Of a stretch of DNA of 64,000 nucleotides, positions 24,743-32,990 are shown one piece after another. The stretch is from Mycolicibacterium phlei (lineage in GTDB: Bacteria > Actinomycetota > Actinomycetes > Mycobacteriales > Mycobacteriaceae). The position numbers and the translations under genes were made by a program. Where the stretch lies: assembly GCF_001583415.1 (NCBI RefSeq), contig NZ_CP014475.1, forward strand, positions 1,240,001 to 1,304,000, given 5' to 3'. Under the pieces are notes generated by a model that saw only the letters and a program-made list of their open reading frames with translations, was not told the DNA's origin and did not search any database. Each line of letters opens with the position of its first letter. Position 1 is the first letter of the stretch.

Positions 24743-26521
24743 ATGATGCTGAGTCGACGACAGCCGTCACCGGCATCTCCGCGCACGGCGGGGGTGGCCG
24801 GGCAGCCGACCTGGTTCGGTCCAGAGTCCGCACCGTTGTTCGGGGTCGTGCACGTGCCCTCCGGGGGACAGGCGCGCGCAGGCGTGGTGATCTGCCCGCC
24901 GCTGGGCAAGGAACACGTCGACACTTACGGCGGGCTGAAGCTGCTGGCGCAGAAACTGTGTGAGGCGGGCTTCGCCGTGCTGCGGTTCGACTACCGGGGC
25001 ACCGGCGACTCGTCGGCCGACCAGGGGTGCGACACCGCGGTCGGCGACTTCCTGGACAGCGTCGACGAGGCGGTGGCCTACCTGCGCGCCAGCGGGGTGC
25101 CGTCGGTGGGCCTGGTCGGGCTGCGGATGGGCGCGCTGCTCGGTGCGCTGCGCGCGTCGGCGTCCGACATCTCGCATCTGGTGCTGTGGGATCCGGTGAC
25201 CAGCGGGCGCAGGTATCTGCGCGAGCAGCGGACGCTGTACCGGATGATGCTGGGGGACGCGCAGGGGAACACCGACGGTCACGACGACAGCGAGCCGATC
25301 CCGGGTCTGGACCTGTCGTCCGCGGCCGCAGCCGAGATCAAACGGCTGCGGCTGCCCGCGGTGTCCGACCGCGAGGTGCTGGCGTTGGCCCGGCCCGACC
25401 GAGCCGAGTCGGTGCGCGTCGACCTGCAGGACTGCGCGCGGACCACGCTGCTGGAGGTCAGCGGTCAGGCGGAGTTCGTGGAGCCGCCGAGTTTCGTGGT
25501 GAAGATCCCGGTCGGCACCATCGACGCGATCACCGCATGGCTGGACGCGCGGATGCCGACCACCCGCGTCGCCGTGACCCCGGTGATCCGCAGGACCGCC
25601 ATCGTCGCCACGCTCTCCGACGGCACCGCGCTGGTGGAGGAGATCGACGAACTCGGCCCCCACCGGCTCTTCGCGATCCGCACCACCGCGTCCGCCGGCG
25701 CCGCCGACGGTCCGACACTGCTCATCCACAACACCGCCGCCCAGCACCGCGTCGGCCCCGGCCGCGTCTGGGTCGAGACCGCCCGCGAACTGGCCGGCCG
25801 CGGCGTCGAGGTGATCCGCTACGACCGCCGCGGCACCGGCGAGACCGGGCTGGCCACACCGGATTTCGCGCCGATCTACTCGAAGACCACCAAAGAGGAC
25901 ATCCGCCAGGCCATCTCGGCGACCGGAACGCCGCCGGAGCGGTTGATGATGACCGGGCTGTGCTCGGGCGCGTGGAGCTCGGCCTACGGCGCCCTGGTGT
26001 CCGGGGCGAGATCGGTGGTGCTGGTCAACGCGATCGTCTACTCGGTACGGCAACTGAGTTTCGGGCTGGAGTCGCTGCTCGGCCTGACCACCCCGGAGCC
26101 CGGTGCACGGCCGTCCTCACCCACCAAGCGCAGGATCTGGGAGGTGTTCAAGACCGTGGTGCGACGGACACTGCCGTACCCGCTGTGGCTGCAGCTCGGA
26201 CGGCTCGGGCTGACGCAGGTGCCCGAGGTGCTGCTCAAACCGCTGCGCGACAAGACGTCGTCGGTCGACATCGTGCTCTCACCCGACGACTACGCGTGGT
26301 TCGAAACCCAGCGCGGCAACCAGTCCGTCGCGCGGCTCAGCGAACGGGAGTGGCGCCCGACCGTCGCCGTCGCCCCGTCCGGTGACCACGCGCTGCTCGA
26401 ACGCGACTTCCAGAACTACACCCGGCGGTACCTGGCCGAGGTGGCGGCCCGGGACTTCGGCGTCACCGCACCGGAGGGGCGACGGCCACTGCCCGCGCGG
26501 ACCTGCAGCGGGGTGCGATGA
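24743..26521 (+). CDS. Fused tandem alpha/beta hydrolase (exosortase-locus type)
   Basis: 592 residues made of two hydrolase units. Unit 1 (about 20-280): GVVICPPLGKEH, FAVLRFDYRGTGDS, and the elbow GLVGLRMGALL, where the usual nucleophile Ser is Arg. Unit 2 (about 290-580): IRYDRRGTGETG and the elbow MTGLCSGAWSS, where Cys stands at the nucleophile position. The two units resemble the paired hydrolases 2 and 1 seen next to exosortase genes in proteobacterial exopolysaccharide loci, where they are usually separate. Neither has a standard GxSxG, so ester hydrolysis is uncertain. GGGGGAGGG precedes the ATG. The stop overlaps the flippase start by 4 bases. Confidence 0.72.
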   Translation: MMLSRRQPSPASPRTAGVAGQPTWFGPESAPLFGVVHVPSGGQARAGVVICPPLGKEHVDTYGGLKLLAQKLCEAGFAVLRFDYRGTGDSSADQGCDTAVGDFLDSVDEAVAYLRASGVPSVGLVGLRMGALLGALRASASDISHLVLWDPVTSGRRYLREQRTLYRMMLGDAQGNTDGHDDSEPIPGLDLSSAAAAEIKRLRLPAVSDREVLALARPDRAESVRVDLQDCARTTLLEVSGQAEFVEPPSFVVKIPVGTIDAITAWLDARMPTTRVAVTPVIRRTAIVATLSDGTALVEEIDELGPHRLFAIRTTASAGAADGPTLLIHNTAAQHRVGPGRVWVETARELAGRGVEVIRYDRRGTGETGLATPDFAPIYSKTTKEDIRQAISATGTPPERLMMTGLCSGAWSSAYGALVSGARSVVLVNAIVYSVRQLSFGLESLLGLTTPEPGARPSSPTKRRIWEVFKTVVRRTLPYPLWLQLGRLGLTQVPEVLLKPLRDKTSSVDIVLSPDDYAWFETQRGNQSVARLSEREWRPTVAVAPSGDHALLERDFQNYTRRYLAEVAARDFGVTAPEGRRPLPARTCSGVR

Positions 26522-28005
26522 CGACCACCGCCCACAACACCACCGCGGCGCACGACGTCGACCACGCCACCCAGCACCGCGAGGCCGCCAAGAACACCGT
26601 CGCCATGCTGCTCAGCCGGCTGGCGGTGGCGGTCATGGGCTGGTCGGGAACCGTGCTGATCGCCCGACTGCTCTCGCCCACCGACTGGGGTGTCTACTCG
26701 TTCGTCTTCGGGCTGCTCGGCATGATGTCGATCGTCACCGACCTGCAGGTCGGCCGCGTCGTGCTGGCCCGGCTGCTGACCGGTGACGACGACGAAAGAG
26801 AGCTGGTGAGCAGCTCTTTCGTCTATCTGCGGGCGCTGCTGGGCCTGGTCGGCTACGCCGTCGCCCTCGGCTACGTCGCCGTGATGGGCTATCCGGCCCG
26901 GGTGCTGTGGGTGACCGCGCTGGCCGGGCTGGTCGTGGTGATCGCGACACCCAGCCACGCGCTGTCGGTGCTCTACCAGAGCCGGCTGAAGATGGTGAAG
27001 GTGGCGGTGGCGGAGGCGTTCGCGCAGCTGGTGCAGCTGCTGCTGACCATCGCCATCGCGTTCACCATGCCGGTGCTGCTGATCTTCATCCTGCCCGCGA
27101 TCGTCAACGAGATCGTCGCGGGGACATGGAAGTTCGTCGGCATCCGGCGCGGCTGGCTCGGACTGCGGCTGAACCGGATGCCGCAGCTGCGGTTGTGGAA
27201 GGAGATGCTGGTGGAGGCGGTGCCGCTCAGCATCGGCTTCGGGATCGTGACCCTGCTGTCGAAGGTCGACGTGCTGATGCTCGGCAAGCTCGACACCTTC
27301 GCATCCGTCGGGTTCTACTCGATCGCCTACAAGTTCGCCGACCTGGTGGCCTACGGCGTGCTGGCGGTGACCACACCCGTCGCCACCCTGCTGGTCGCCG
27401 CCTGGCCGCACTTCACCGACGAGTTCCGCAGCCGCACCCGCGCCGCGATGGTGGCCGTCGCACTGCTCACCACGCTGGCCGCCGTCGCGCTGTGGGGCCC
27501 CGCCGAACCGGTCGTCGCGCTGCTCTACGGGGAACGGTTCGGTGAGGCCGGCAACGCGATGCGGTGGCTGCTGGTCGGCGCGGTGTTCTCCGGTCTGACC
27601 CAGATGGTGCTGGTGGTGCTGGTCGCGGCGAACAGACAGCGGCGCTACCCGTGGATCGCGCTGGCGGCGTTGGCCGTCAACATCGGCCTCAACGCGGCGC
27701 TGATCCCGCGGCTGTCCTACGACGGTGCCGCCTACGCGACGGTGGTGACCGAGGTGGTGATGCTGGCCGCCATGTGGATCCTGATGGTGCGCACCGTGCC
27801 GGTACGCGGGCTGATGCCCGTCGGACAGCTGGCCATGATCGCCGGACTCGGGTTGGGGGTGTGCGTGGTCGAGTCGCTGGTCGTCGAATTCGGCGGCGTG
27901 CCAAGGGCGGTGGCCGCCGTCGGGGCGGTGCTGGTGTTCATCGCGTTGGCGTTCGCGCTGCGGATCGCCGACGCGCGGACGCTGCGGCGGCTGGTCCGGT
28001 CATGA
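26518..28005 (+). CDS. Wzx-type lipid-linked oligosaccharide flippase
   Basis: 495 residues with about 12-14 hydrophobic segments across the whole length after a short polar N-terminus. Matches the polysaccharide transport/MOP superfamily pattern: KNTVAMLLSRLAVAVMGWSG at the start, LLSPTDWGVYSFV after the first segment, and VDVLMLGKLDTFASVGFYSI mid-protein. It should move undecaprenyl- or decaprenyl-linked repeat units across the membrane for the Wzy-like polymerase at 17268. It overlaps the hydrolase upstream and the GT downstream by 4 bases each. Confidence 0.88.
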   Translation: MTTTAHNTTAAHDVDHATQHREAAKNTVAMLLSRLAVAVMGWSGTVLIARLLSPTDWGVYSFVFGLLGMMSIVTDLQVGRVVLARLLTGDDDERELVSSSFVYLRALLGLVGYAVALGYVAVMGYPARVLWVTALAGLVVVIATPSHALSVLYQSRLKMVKVAVAEAFAQLVQLLLTIAIAFTMPVLLIFILPAIVNEIVAGTWKFVGIRRGWLGLRLNRMPQLRLWKEMLVEAVPLSIGFGIVTLLSKVDVLMLGKLDTFASVGFYSIAYKFADLVAYGVLAVTTPVATLLVAAWPHFTDEFRSRTRAAMVAVALLTTLAAVALWGPAEPVVALLYGERFGEAGNAMRWLLVGAVFSGLTQMVLVVLVAANRQRRYPWIALAALAVNIGLNAALIPRLSYDGAAYATVVTEVVMLAAMWILMVRTVPVRGLMPVGQLAMIAGLGLGVCVVESLVVEFGGVPRAVAAVGAVLVFIALAFALRIADARTLRRLVRS

Positions 28006-29075
28006 GCACCATCGTCTTCGTCAACCGGGCCGGGCGGGTGTCCGGCGCCGAGGTGATGCTGCTGCGGCTGATCGACGTCGCGCTGTCGCGCGGCCACCGG
28101 GTGCGGGTGGTGTGCCCGGACGGCGACCTGGCGGCGCGGCTACCGGACGTCGTCGAGCACCGGCGCATCGACGAACTCGACCTCGGCGGCACGTCGGGTG
28201 CGGCCCGGGTGAGGGCCGCCGCCGAACTGATCCGGCGCTGGTGGCGCGCCGCGGCGGTGATCCGCGCCGCCGCCGAACCGGGCTGCCCCGTCGTGGTGAA
28301 CTCGCTGCTGGCGCTGCCCGCGGCGCGACTGGCGCGCATTCCCGGCGGGGTGTCCTGGCTGGTGCACGACACCATCGCCGACGCCCAGCAGCGCGCGGTG
28401 ATCCGGCTGAGCCGCAGCGCGATTCGGCATGCCGTCGCGGTGTCGCCGGTGACCGCGGAATCGGTGCGCCCGCTCGGCGTCGACCCCGCGGTGTCACCCC
28501 AGGGCGTGGCGATCGTGCCGATGCGCGATCCGGCCGAGCGTGCCGATCCGCCCGTCGTCGGCATCATGGGGGCGCTGACCGGGTGGAAGGGGCACCGGGT
28601 GCTGCTGGAGGCGTTGACGAAGGTGCCCGGCGTGCACTGCGAGCTCGCCGGCCCGGTGTTCGACGGCGACCAGGCCTACGCGCAGGAGCTGCGCGAGACG
28701 GCGTCCCAGCCCGCGCTCGCCGGACGCGTGGCGTTCCTCGGGCACGTCGACCCGATCGCCACGATGCGGCGCTGGCACGCGCTGGTCAGCGCCAGCACCT
28801 CCCCGGAGGCCGGCCCGCTGGTCGCGTTGGAGGCGATGAGCGTCGGGGTGCCGGTGGTCGGTACCAACCACGGGGGCTGTGCCTGGCTGCTGCGCGACGG
28901 TGCGGGCGTGCTGGTGCCGGTCGGTGACGCGGACGCGCTCGCGCAGGCGCTGCGACGGGTGCTGGCCGGCGGACCGGAGGTGGACTCGATGGTGGCGCGG
29001 GCGCGCGAGCGCGTCGTCAGCGACCACGACGCCGAGAAGACCTACCCCGCCCTACTGGACGCTCTGCTCGCGTAG
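28002..29075 (+). CDS. GT4-type glycosyltransferase
   Basis: 357 residues. N-terminal VFVNRAGRVSGAEVMLLRL is the usual GT4 entry; PPVVGIMGALTGWKGHRVLL opens the donor domain, and SPEAGPLVALEAMSVGVPVV carries the E-x7-E signature. Likely adds a sugar to the repeat unit; donor and linkage unknown. The ATG overlaps the flippase stop by 4 bases. Its last 24 bases overlap the convergent EspR-like gene. Confidence 0.87.
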   Translation: MSTIVFVNRAGRVSGAEVMLLRLIDVALSRGHRVRVVCPDGDLAARLPDVVEHRRIDELDLGGTSGAARVRAAAELIRRWWRAAAVIRAAAEPGCPVVVNSLLALPAARLARIPGGVSWLVHDTIADAQQRAVIRLSRSAIRHAVAVSPVTAESVRPLGVDPAVSPQGVAIVPMRDPAERADPPVVGIMGALTGWKGHRVLLEALTKVPGVHCELAGPVFDGDQAYAQELRETASQPALAGRVAFLGHVDPIATMRRWHALVSASTSPEAGPLVALEAMSVGVPVVGTNHGGCAWLLRDGAGVLVPVGDADALAQALRRVLAGGPEVDSMVARARERVVSDHDAEKTYPALLDALLA

Positions 29076-29504
29076 CGGCGAGTTGTGGCTGCCTGACGGG
29101 GAACTCACCGAGTCGAGGTTCTCCCGGCGACGCAGCTCCTCGATGGTCTCCACCAGCACGAGCTGGGAGGCGGGCGACAGCCCGCACACCCGGTTTGCGA
29201 TGCGGCGCAGACCGTCGTCGTGCATGGCCTCCAGGACGGTGAGCTCGGCGCTGATGCGTTCGTAATAGTCGTCGTCGAGGAAATACGCAGGGTCGACGCG
29301 GAAGAAGGCCGCCAGCTGCCTGATGGTGGCCAGCGAGGGCCGGCCACGCTTACCGGAGCGCAGCTGGGACATGTACGGCGCCGATATCGAGAAGCCCTGC
29401 TGATTGAGGGCTTTGACCACCTCAGCCGACGTGTACGGCCCGCGTCCGGGCGGACACACGACGTTGAAGAGCCGGTTCAGGCGCTCGGCAAACGACGCCG
29501 ACAT
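29052..29504 (-). CDS. EspR-family DNA-binding regulator (paralogue)
   Basis: 150 residues strongly resembling M. tuberculosis EspR (Rv3849, 132 aa) as I remember it: ASFAERLNRLFNVVCPPGRG at the start, YTSAEVVKALNQQG, the DNA-contacting SAPYMSQLRSGKRGRPS, AAFFRVDPAYFLDDDYYE, then MHDDGLRRIANRVCGLSPAS in the C-terminal dimer helix region. EspR is a nucleoid-associated dimer binding many distant sites. The C-terminal tail here is about 20 residues longer and Ser/Asn-rich. AAGGAGG precedes the ATG by 8 bases. Position at the end of the exopolysaccharide locus suggests a local regulator rather than the core espR, which lies elsewhere in mycobacteria. Confidence 0.85.
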   Translation of the reverse strand: MSASFAERLNRLFNVVCPPGRGPYTSAEVVKALNQQGFSISAPYMSQLRSGKRGRPSLATIRQLAAFFRVDPAYFLDDDYYERISAELTVLEAMHDDGLRRIANRVCGLSPASQLVLVETIEELRRRENLDSVSSPSGSHNSPLREQSVQ

Positions 29505-30323
29505 CGGTCAGCCTCCTTGGGCATCAGTGGATTTGGCGAATCCTCAATGCCAGCGGATCGTATCGGTCCGCGGATGCCGCGGGAAGCGGCGTGCATGCCG
29601 CTTGTGACGAAACCCACGGATAGGCAATCCAATTCGGCGCCGCTCAGTTCGGGCAGGGGTGGTCGACCGGGGGCGCCTCGCCGGGCCGGTCGGGCAGCGG
29701 GTCGCGGGGTGCTATCGGGAGAAGTTTGCCAACTCTCCAGGATGCGGGTGGGTCGGCGGGTGGGGGAGGCGGGCCGGTTCAGGTGATTCCAGGTATTTCG
29801 GCGGGCGGCCGGCCTGCGTTACGGCGTCGGGATGGTGAATTCAAGATCGTTGCCACGAATCGCCGGGGTGGGCGGCAATGCGGGCAATTGCGTGATCGTG
29901 TGAGGACTATCTCAAGTAGGTGGTACAGGCGTGTGGCAAGTGTGTCCCGGCGGGGGGTCGGCAATGGCCCGGGCTGCGGGCACGTACCTCTTGCGGGATG
30001 CAAAAAGCGTGCTTAAGGTTGTATTTTCGGAAGCGTTAGTTAAGCGCGGGGTGTCCCCGTGAGCGCGGTAGGTGGACTTCTCGAGGGGCGGGGCGAAGGG
30101 GTCTTCGACGCGATTGCGGCATGTCTCTCCGCTTGACGGATTTCGGAGATATGTCAACACTTGGACCCTGTAAGGCATTTGCCAGGCGGTGCGTCGGGTG
30201 GGATCCGCGTCCAAACTTCGTTCATCGCGGTGCGCGGTCGACCGATGGTGGCTCGGTTCGGCAGGACCATCACTTCTCGCCGCTGGGGCGCCGCGATATT
30301 GAATTTGCTGAAAGCGGTAAGGT
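29505..30323. other. 819-base intergenic region without a supportable gene
   Basis: No frame has both a start signal and mycobacterial codon bias. It holds GCTTAA (30011-30016) facing TTAAGC (30040-30045), TCTCCG (30126-30131) facing CGGAGA (30144-30149) with a TTGACG box in the loop (30133-30138), and three TTTGC(T/C)(A/G) motifs at 29725, 30178 and 30304. It probably contains the promoters of the EspR-like and PucR-like genes and long leaders. A+T content is raised near 29990-30030. Confidence 0.5.
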
Positions 30324-31523
30324 ATGACCGTTTGTATGAGGGCGGACCTAGCGCCATGGATGCGGGCTCAGATACCGGATCTCCTCGACGAGGTCTACAC
30401 GACACTCACTGAACGGATCCGGTTGTACCGCGACGCGCAGATCGTCCCCGCCGACGATCTGCGGTCGTCGATCAGCGATCACGCACACGCATTCCTCGCC
30501 ATAGTCACCGATCCGGACACGGATCCGGACCCGTCGACGGCCCGCGCCATCGGAATCCGTCGTGCACATCAAGGGCTGCCGCTGTCGGATGTGCTCCGCG
30601 AAGTGCACATCGCGCTGTCGCGACTATGGGAAGGGTTGCTGGCGAGGGCTTTACAGGAGAAGTGCGACATCGAGACCGCGACGATGCTGTCCGCGACGTC
30701 CAGGATCTGGCAGTTGATCGACGCACGCTCGGTTGCTGTGGCCGAGGCGTACCGGGCCGCGAGCGCGGAGGTGAGCGGAACATTCGGCGAGCAGCGCGCG
30801 GCCATGGTCGAGGCGGTGATGTCCGGTTGCACGGCGCCGGGCGCCGACCCGGTACGGGCCGCCGCGATACTCGGACTACCGCCGGACGCGGAGTACGTGG
30901 TCGTCGTCGCCGACATCGGCGGAGCGGCCGAGGGCGGCGCCCCGCCATTCGAGGCGGCGCTGGCGGCGAAAGGGGTGGTGTCGGCCTGGCGGTCGACGCC
31001 GGCGCTGCTCGAAGGCGTGGTGGCGGTCCGTCCCGGCGACCACGAGGTGGCCCTTGAGATCCTGCGTGAGGTGGCCACCGGTCCCACCGGCGTCAGCCCG
31101 TCGTACCGGTCGCTGACCGACTCGCCCCGCTCACTCGAACTCTCCCGCGCCGCGATGGCCGCGCTGGGCCCGGACCGCGCCGAGGTCAACGAGTTCGAGG
31201 CCAGCCCGCTCAACGCGCTGCTCGCGCGGGCGCCCGGCGAGGCGACACGGCTGATGCGGGAGGTCTTCGGGCGGTTGACCGCGCTGCCCGACGACGACCG
31301 CGAGATGCTGCTCGAGACGCTCAGCGCGTACTTCGCGCACGGCGGATCCGCCGAGGCCGCGGCCAAGGCTCTGCACTGTCACGCCAACACGGTGCGCTAC
31401 CGACTGCGCCGACTGCACGAACTCACCGGCCGCACGCTGACCAGTCCGCAGAGCATCGCCGAGGTGATCATGGCGATGTACGCGATGCGGATGAACCCCC
31501 GCTGGAGCGCCTCGGAGGAGTAG
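30324..31523 (+). CDS. PucR/CdaR-family transcriptional regulator
   Basis: 399 residues. The N-terminal helical region (about 20-160) resembles the RsbRD-type sensor seen in many actinobacterial PucR proteins, followed by a GGDEF-like CdaR central domain and a C-terminal helix-turn-helix: AHGGSAEAAAKALHCHANTV then RYRLRRLHELTGRTL. Such proteins respond to small molecules and usually activate nearby genes. The ATG at 30324 is used; an ATG at 30336 is an alternative. There is no obvious operon partner, so its target could be the exopolysaccharide island on its left or unlinked genes. No membrane segment. Confidence 0.83.
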   Translation: MTVCMRADLAPWMRAQIPDLLDEVYTTLTERIRLYRDAQIVPADDLRSSISDHAHAFLAIVTDPDTDPDPSTARAIGIRRAHQGLPLSDVLREVHIALSRLWEGLLARALQEKCDIETATMLSATSRIWQLIDARSVAVAEAYRAASAEVSGTFGEQRAAMVEAVMSGCTAPGADPVRAAAILGLPPDAEYVVVVADIGGAAEGGAPPFEAALAAKGVVSAWRSTPALLEGVVAVRPGDHEVALEILREVATGPTGVSPSYRSLTDSPRSLELSRAAMAALGPDRAEVNEFEASPLNALLARAPGEATRLMREVFGRLTALPDDDREMLLETLSAYFAHGGSAEAAAKALHCHANTVRYRLRRLHELTGRTLTSPQSIAEVIMAMYAMRMNPRWSASEE

Positions 31524-31570
31524 CGGGCCGCCGCGCCGGGAGGTGCGGGCTGCCGCGCCGGGAGGTGCGG

Positions 31571-31668
31571 ATGTCTCTCTGCCAACCTTGGAGCGACAGT
31601 GTCGCTGAAGCTGGGCGCCGCGGTAGTAGGTGAGCGACTTTGTCGCTGCAAGCTTGGCGGAGAGACAT
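31571..31668. repeat. Palindromic repeat family A, full copy 2
   Basis: 98 bp, same length as the copy at 3962-4059 and matching it at 84 of 98 positions without gaps. The ends ATGTCTCTCTGCCAACCTTG and AGCTTGGCGGAGAGACAT face each other; the right arm keeps AGCGACTTTGTCGCT while the left has AGCGACAGTGTCGCT. It lies 47 bases after the PucR-like stop and before the family B palindrome. Confidence 0.8.
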
Positions 31669-31710
31669 TCGGGTGTCTCGCGGTGTGCCGAGGCCGGGGC
31701 GCGAAAACGG

Positions 31711-31759
31711 CTTAACGGGTTGATCACTCGCAAATAGTGCAAGCGATCAACCCGTTAAG
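31711..31759. terminator. Palindromic repeat family B, copy 1; probable bidirectional terminator
   Basis: 49 bp with perfect 15-bp arms (CTTAACGGGTTGATC and GATCAACCCGTTAAG) around a 19-base loop containing ATAGTGC. It lies 4 bases beyond the stop of the minus-strand DinB gene and downstream of the convergent PucR-like gene. The same 49-bp design recurs at 41587-41635. There is no T run, which is common for mycobacterial terminators. Confidence 0.65.
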
Positions 31760-31763
31760 CGAC

Positions 31764-32366
31764 TCAGCCGACCGTCGCCGGGCGCCAGCGCTTGATGAAG
31801 TCGGTCTCCGGCCACTCCTCGTTGGCCGCCATCAGCTCGTACATCGTTGCGCCGTCGAGGGATTCGCGGATGATGTCGGCGTGGCCGGCGTGCCGGGACA
31901 GCTCCTCGATCAGGTGCATCGCGACCCAGCGGGCGTTCCAGTGGTCGATGTCCTGCGGGAACCACGGCACCTCGTGCGGGATCGGCACCGGCGTGGACAG
32001 GTCGACCTCACGCAGCGCCCGCAGGGTCGCCTCGTTCTGGGCGCGCAGCTGATCCAGCAGGCCGGCCAGCGTCTCGTCCTCACGCATCACGTACTGATCG
32101 GCGTGGTCGGCCATGATCTCCTCGATCGGGCGCTCGTCGCGCGGCGGGAAGTCCGGCGCCGCGACGAGCCGGTCCGTCCAGCCCTTCTGCACACCCGCGG
32201 CGTGCTTGACCAGCCCGCCGATCGACAGCGCGCTCACCGACGGCGTCGACCGGGCCTGCTCGTCGGTCAACCCGTAGGCGACCGAGAAGAACGCGTTCTG
32301 CTGGAAGGCGAGGAACTCGATCAGCGTCTGGCGCTCGTCGGCGGCAGGAGAAGGAAGTCCGGGCAT
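31764..32366 (-). CDS. DinB-fold protein (DUF664 type)
   Basis: 200 residues from the ATG at 32366 (AAAGGGAC about 9 bases upstream). Four-helix DinB/YfiT-like fold: LSIGGLVKHAAGVQKGW near residues 51-67 provides the first metal-ligand His, and MHLIEELSRHAGHADIIRE (about 152-170) the second cluster of His. The superfamily includes thiol-dependent enzymes using mycothiol or bacillithiol; the exact reaction here is unknown. It starts 2 bases after the stop of a second DinB-fold gene, so the two form a pair that may act together. Confidence 0.75.
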   Translation of the reverse strand: MPGLPSPAADERQTLIEFLAFQQNAFFSVAYGLTDEQARSTPSVSALSIGGLVKHAAGVQKGWTDRLVAAPDFPPRDERPIEEIMADHADQYVMREDETLAGLLDQLRAQNEATLRALREVDLSTPVPIPHEVPWFPQDIDHWNARWVAMHLIEELSRHAGHADIIRESLDGATMYELMAANEEWPETDFIKRWRPATVG

Positions 32367-32368
32367 CG

Positions 32369-32917
32369 TCACTGTCCCTTTCGGTTGTTGGTGTGGACGT
32401 AAAGGTCTCGGATACAAGCGATTTCCGCGCCGTGATGGATGAACTCGCGGTTGATGTGCAGCACCAGCGCCAGCATCGGGTAGTCAGCGTACGGGCCCTC
32501 GGCCGGACCGCACGGTCGATTGAGGTCATCCGCGCTCAACCCGCGCACCCCGTCGATCCAGATGCCGTACTGCTCGTCGAGCTGACGCAGCGCGGTCGCC
32601 GCGTCAGTCGCGTAGCGCCACGTCTGGTAACTCGCCGGCGGTGCGCCGAAGTGGCTGTGGTTGCGCATCGCGAACACCCCGACGATCACGTGCGCGAGCC
32701 GCCACGCGATCGTCGTGAACGGCGCCGGCGTGGGCTCCGGATCGGCGAAGTCGACCGAGCCGTCCGGGTGCACCGTCCAGCAGTCCGGGACCGGCTGCCA
32801 GACGTACTCGTCGTCGGTGAGGCCCTGCAGGCGCGGGCGCAGGAACCGGGTCCAGTGGAAGTCGATCTGCTCTGCGAGCTCGTCGGTGATGGTCACGCCA
32901 TTGAGCGTGTCAGCCAT
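32369..32917 (-). CDS. DinB-fold protein
   Basis: 182 residues. FHWTRFLRPRLQGLTDDEYV opens the fold; WRLAHVIVGVFAMRNHSHFG (about 72-91) and INREFIHHGAEIACIRDLY (about 155-173) supply the His residues expected at the metal site. It is a putative metal- and thiol-dependent enzyme of unknown substrate, possibly in mycothiol-linked detoxification. It precedes the second DinB gene by 2 bases, in the same operon, and is divergent from the frameshifted membrane protein at 32991. Confidence 0.75.
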   Translation of the reverse strand: MADTLNGVTITDELAEQIDFHWTRFLRPRLQGLTDDEYVWQPVPDCWTVHPDGSVDFADPEPTPAPFTTIAWRLAHVIVGVFAMRNHSHFGAPPASYQTWRYATDAATALRQLDEQYGIWIDGVRGLSADDLNRPCGPAEGPYADYPMLALVLHINREFIHHGAEIACIRDLYVHTNNRKGQ

Positions 32918-32990
32918 AGAGGACAGTTCCGGTCCTATGACTTGCCGGGGCTACCCTCGACTGCAGAGCCGCATGTCAGGGGAGGTCCGG

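Noticed and set aside
29912..30214. Small minus-strand gene in the 29505-30323 gap
   Set aside because: No ribosome site, composition unlike neighbouring genes and no recognisable pattern; overlaps inverted repeats and likely promoter sequence.
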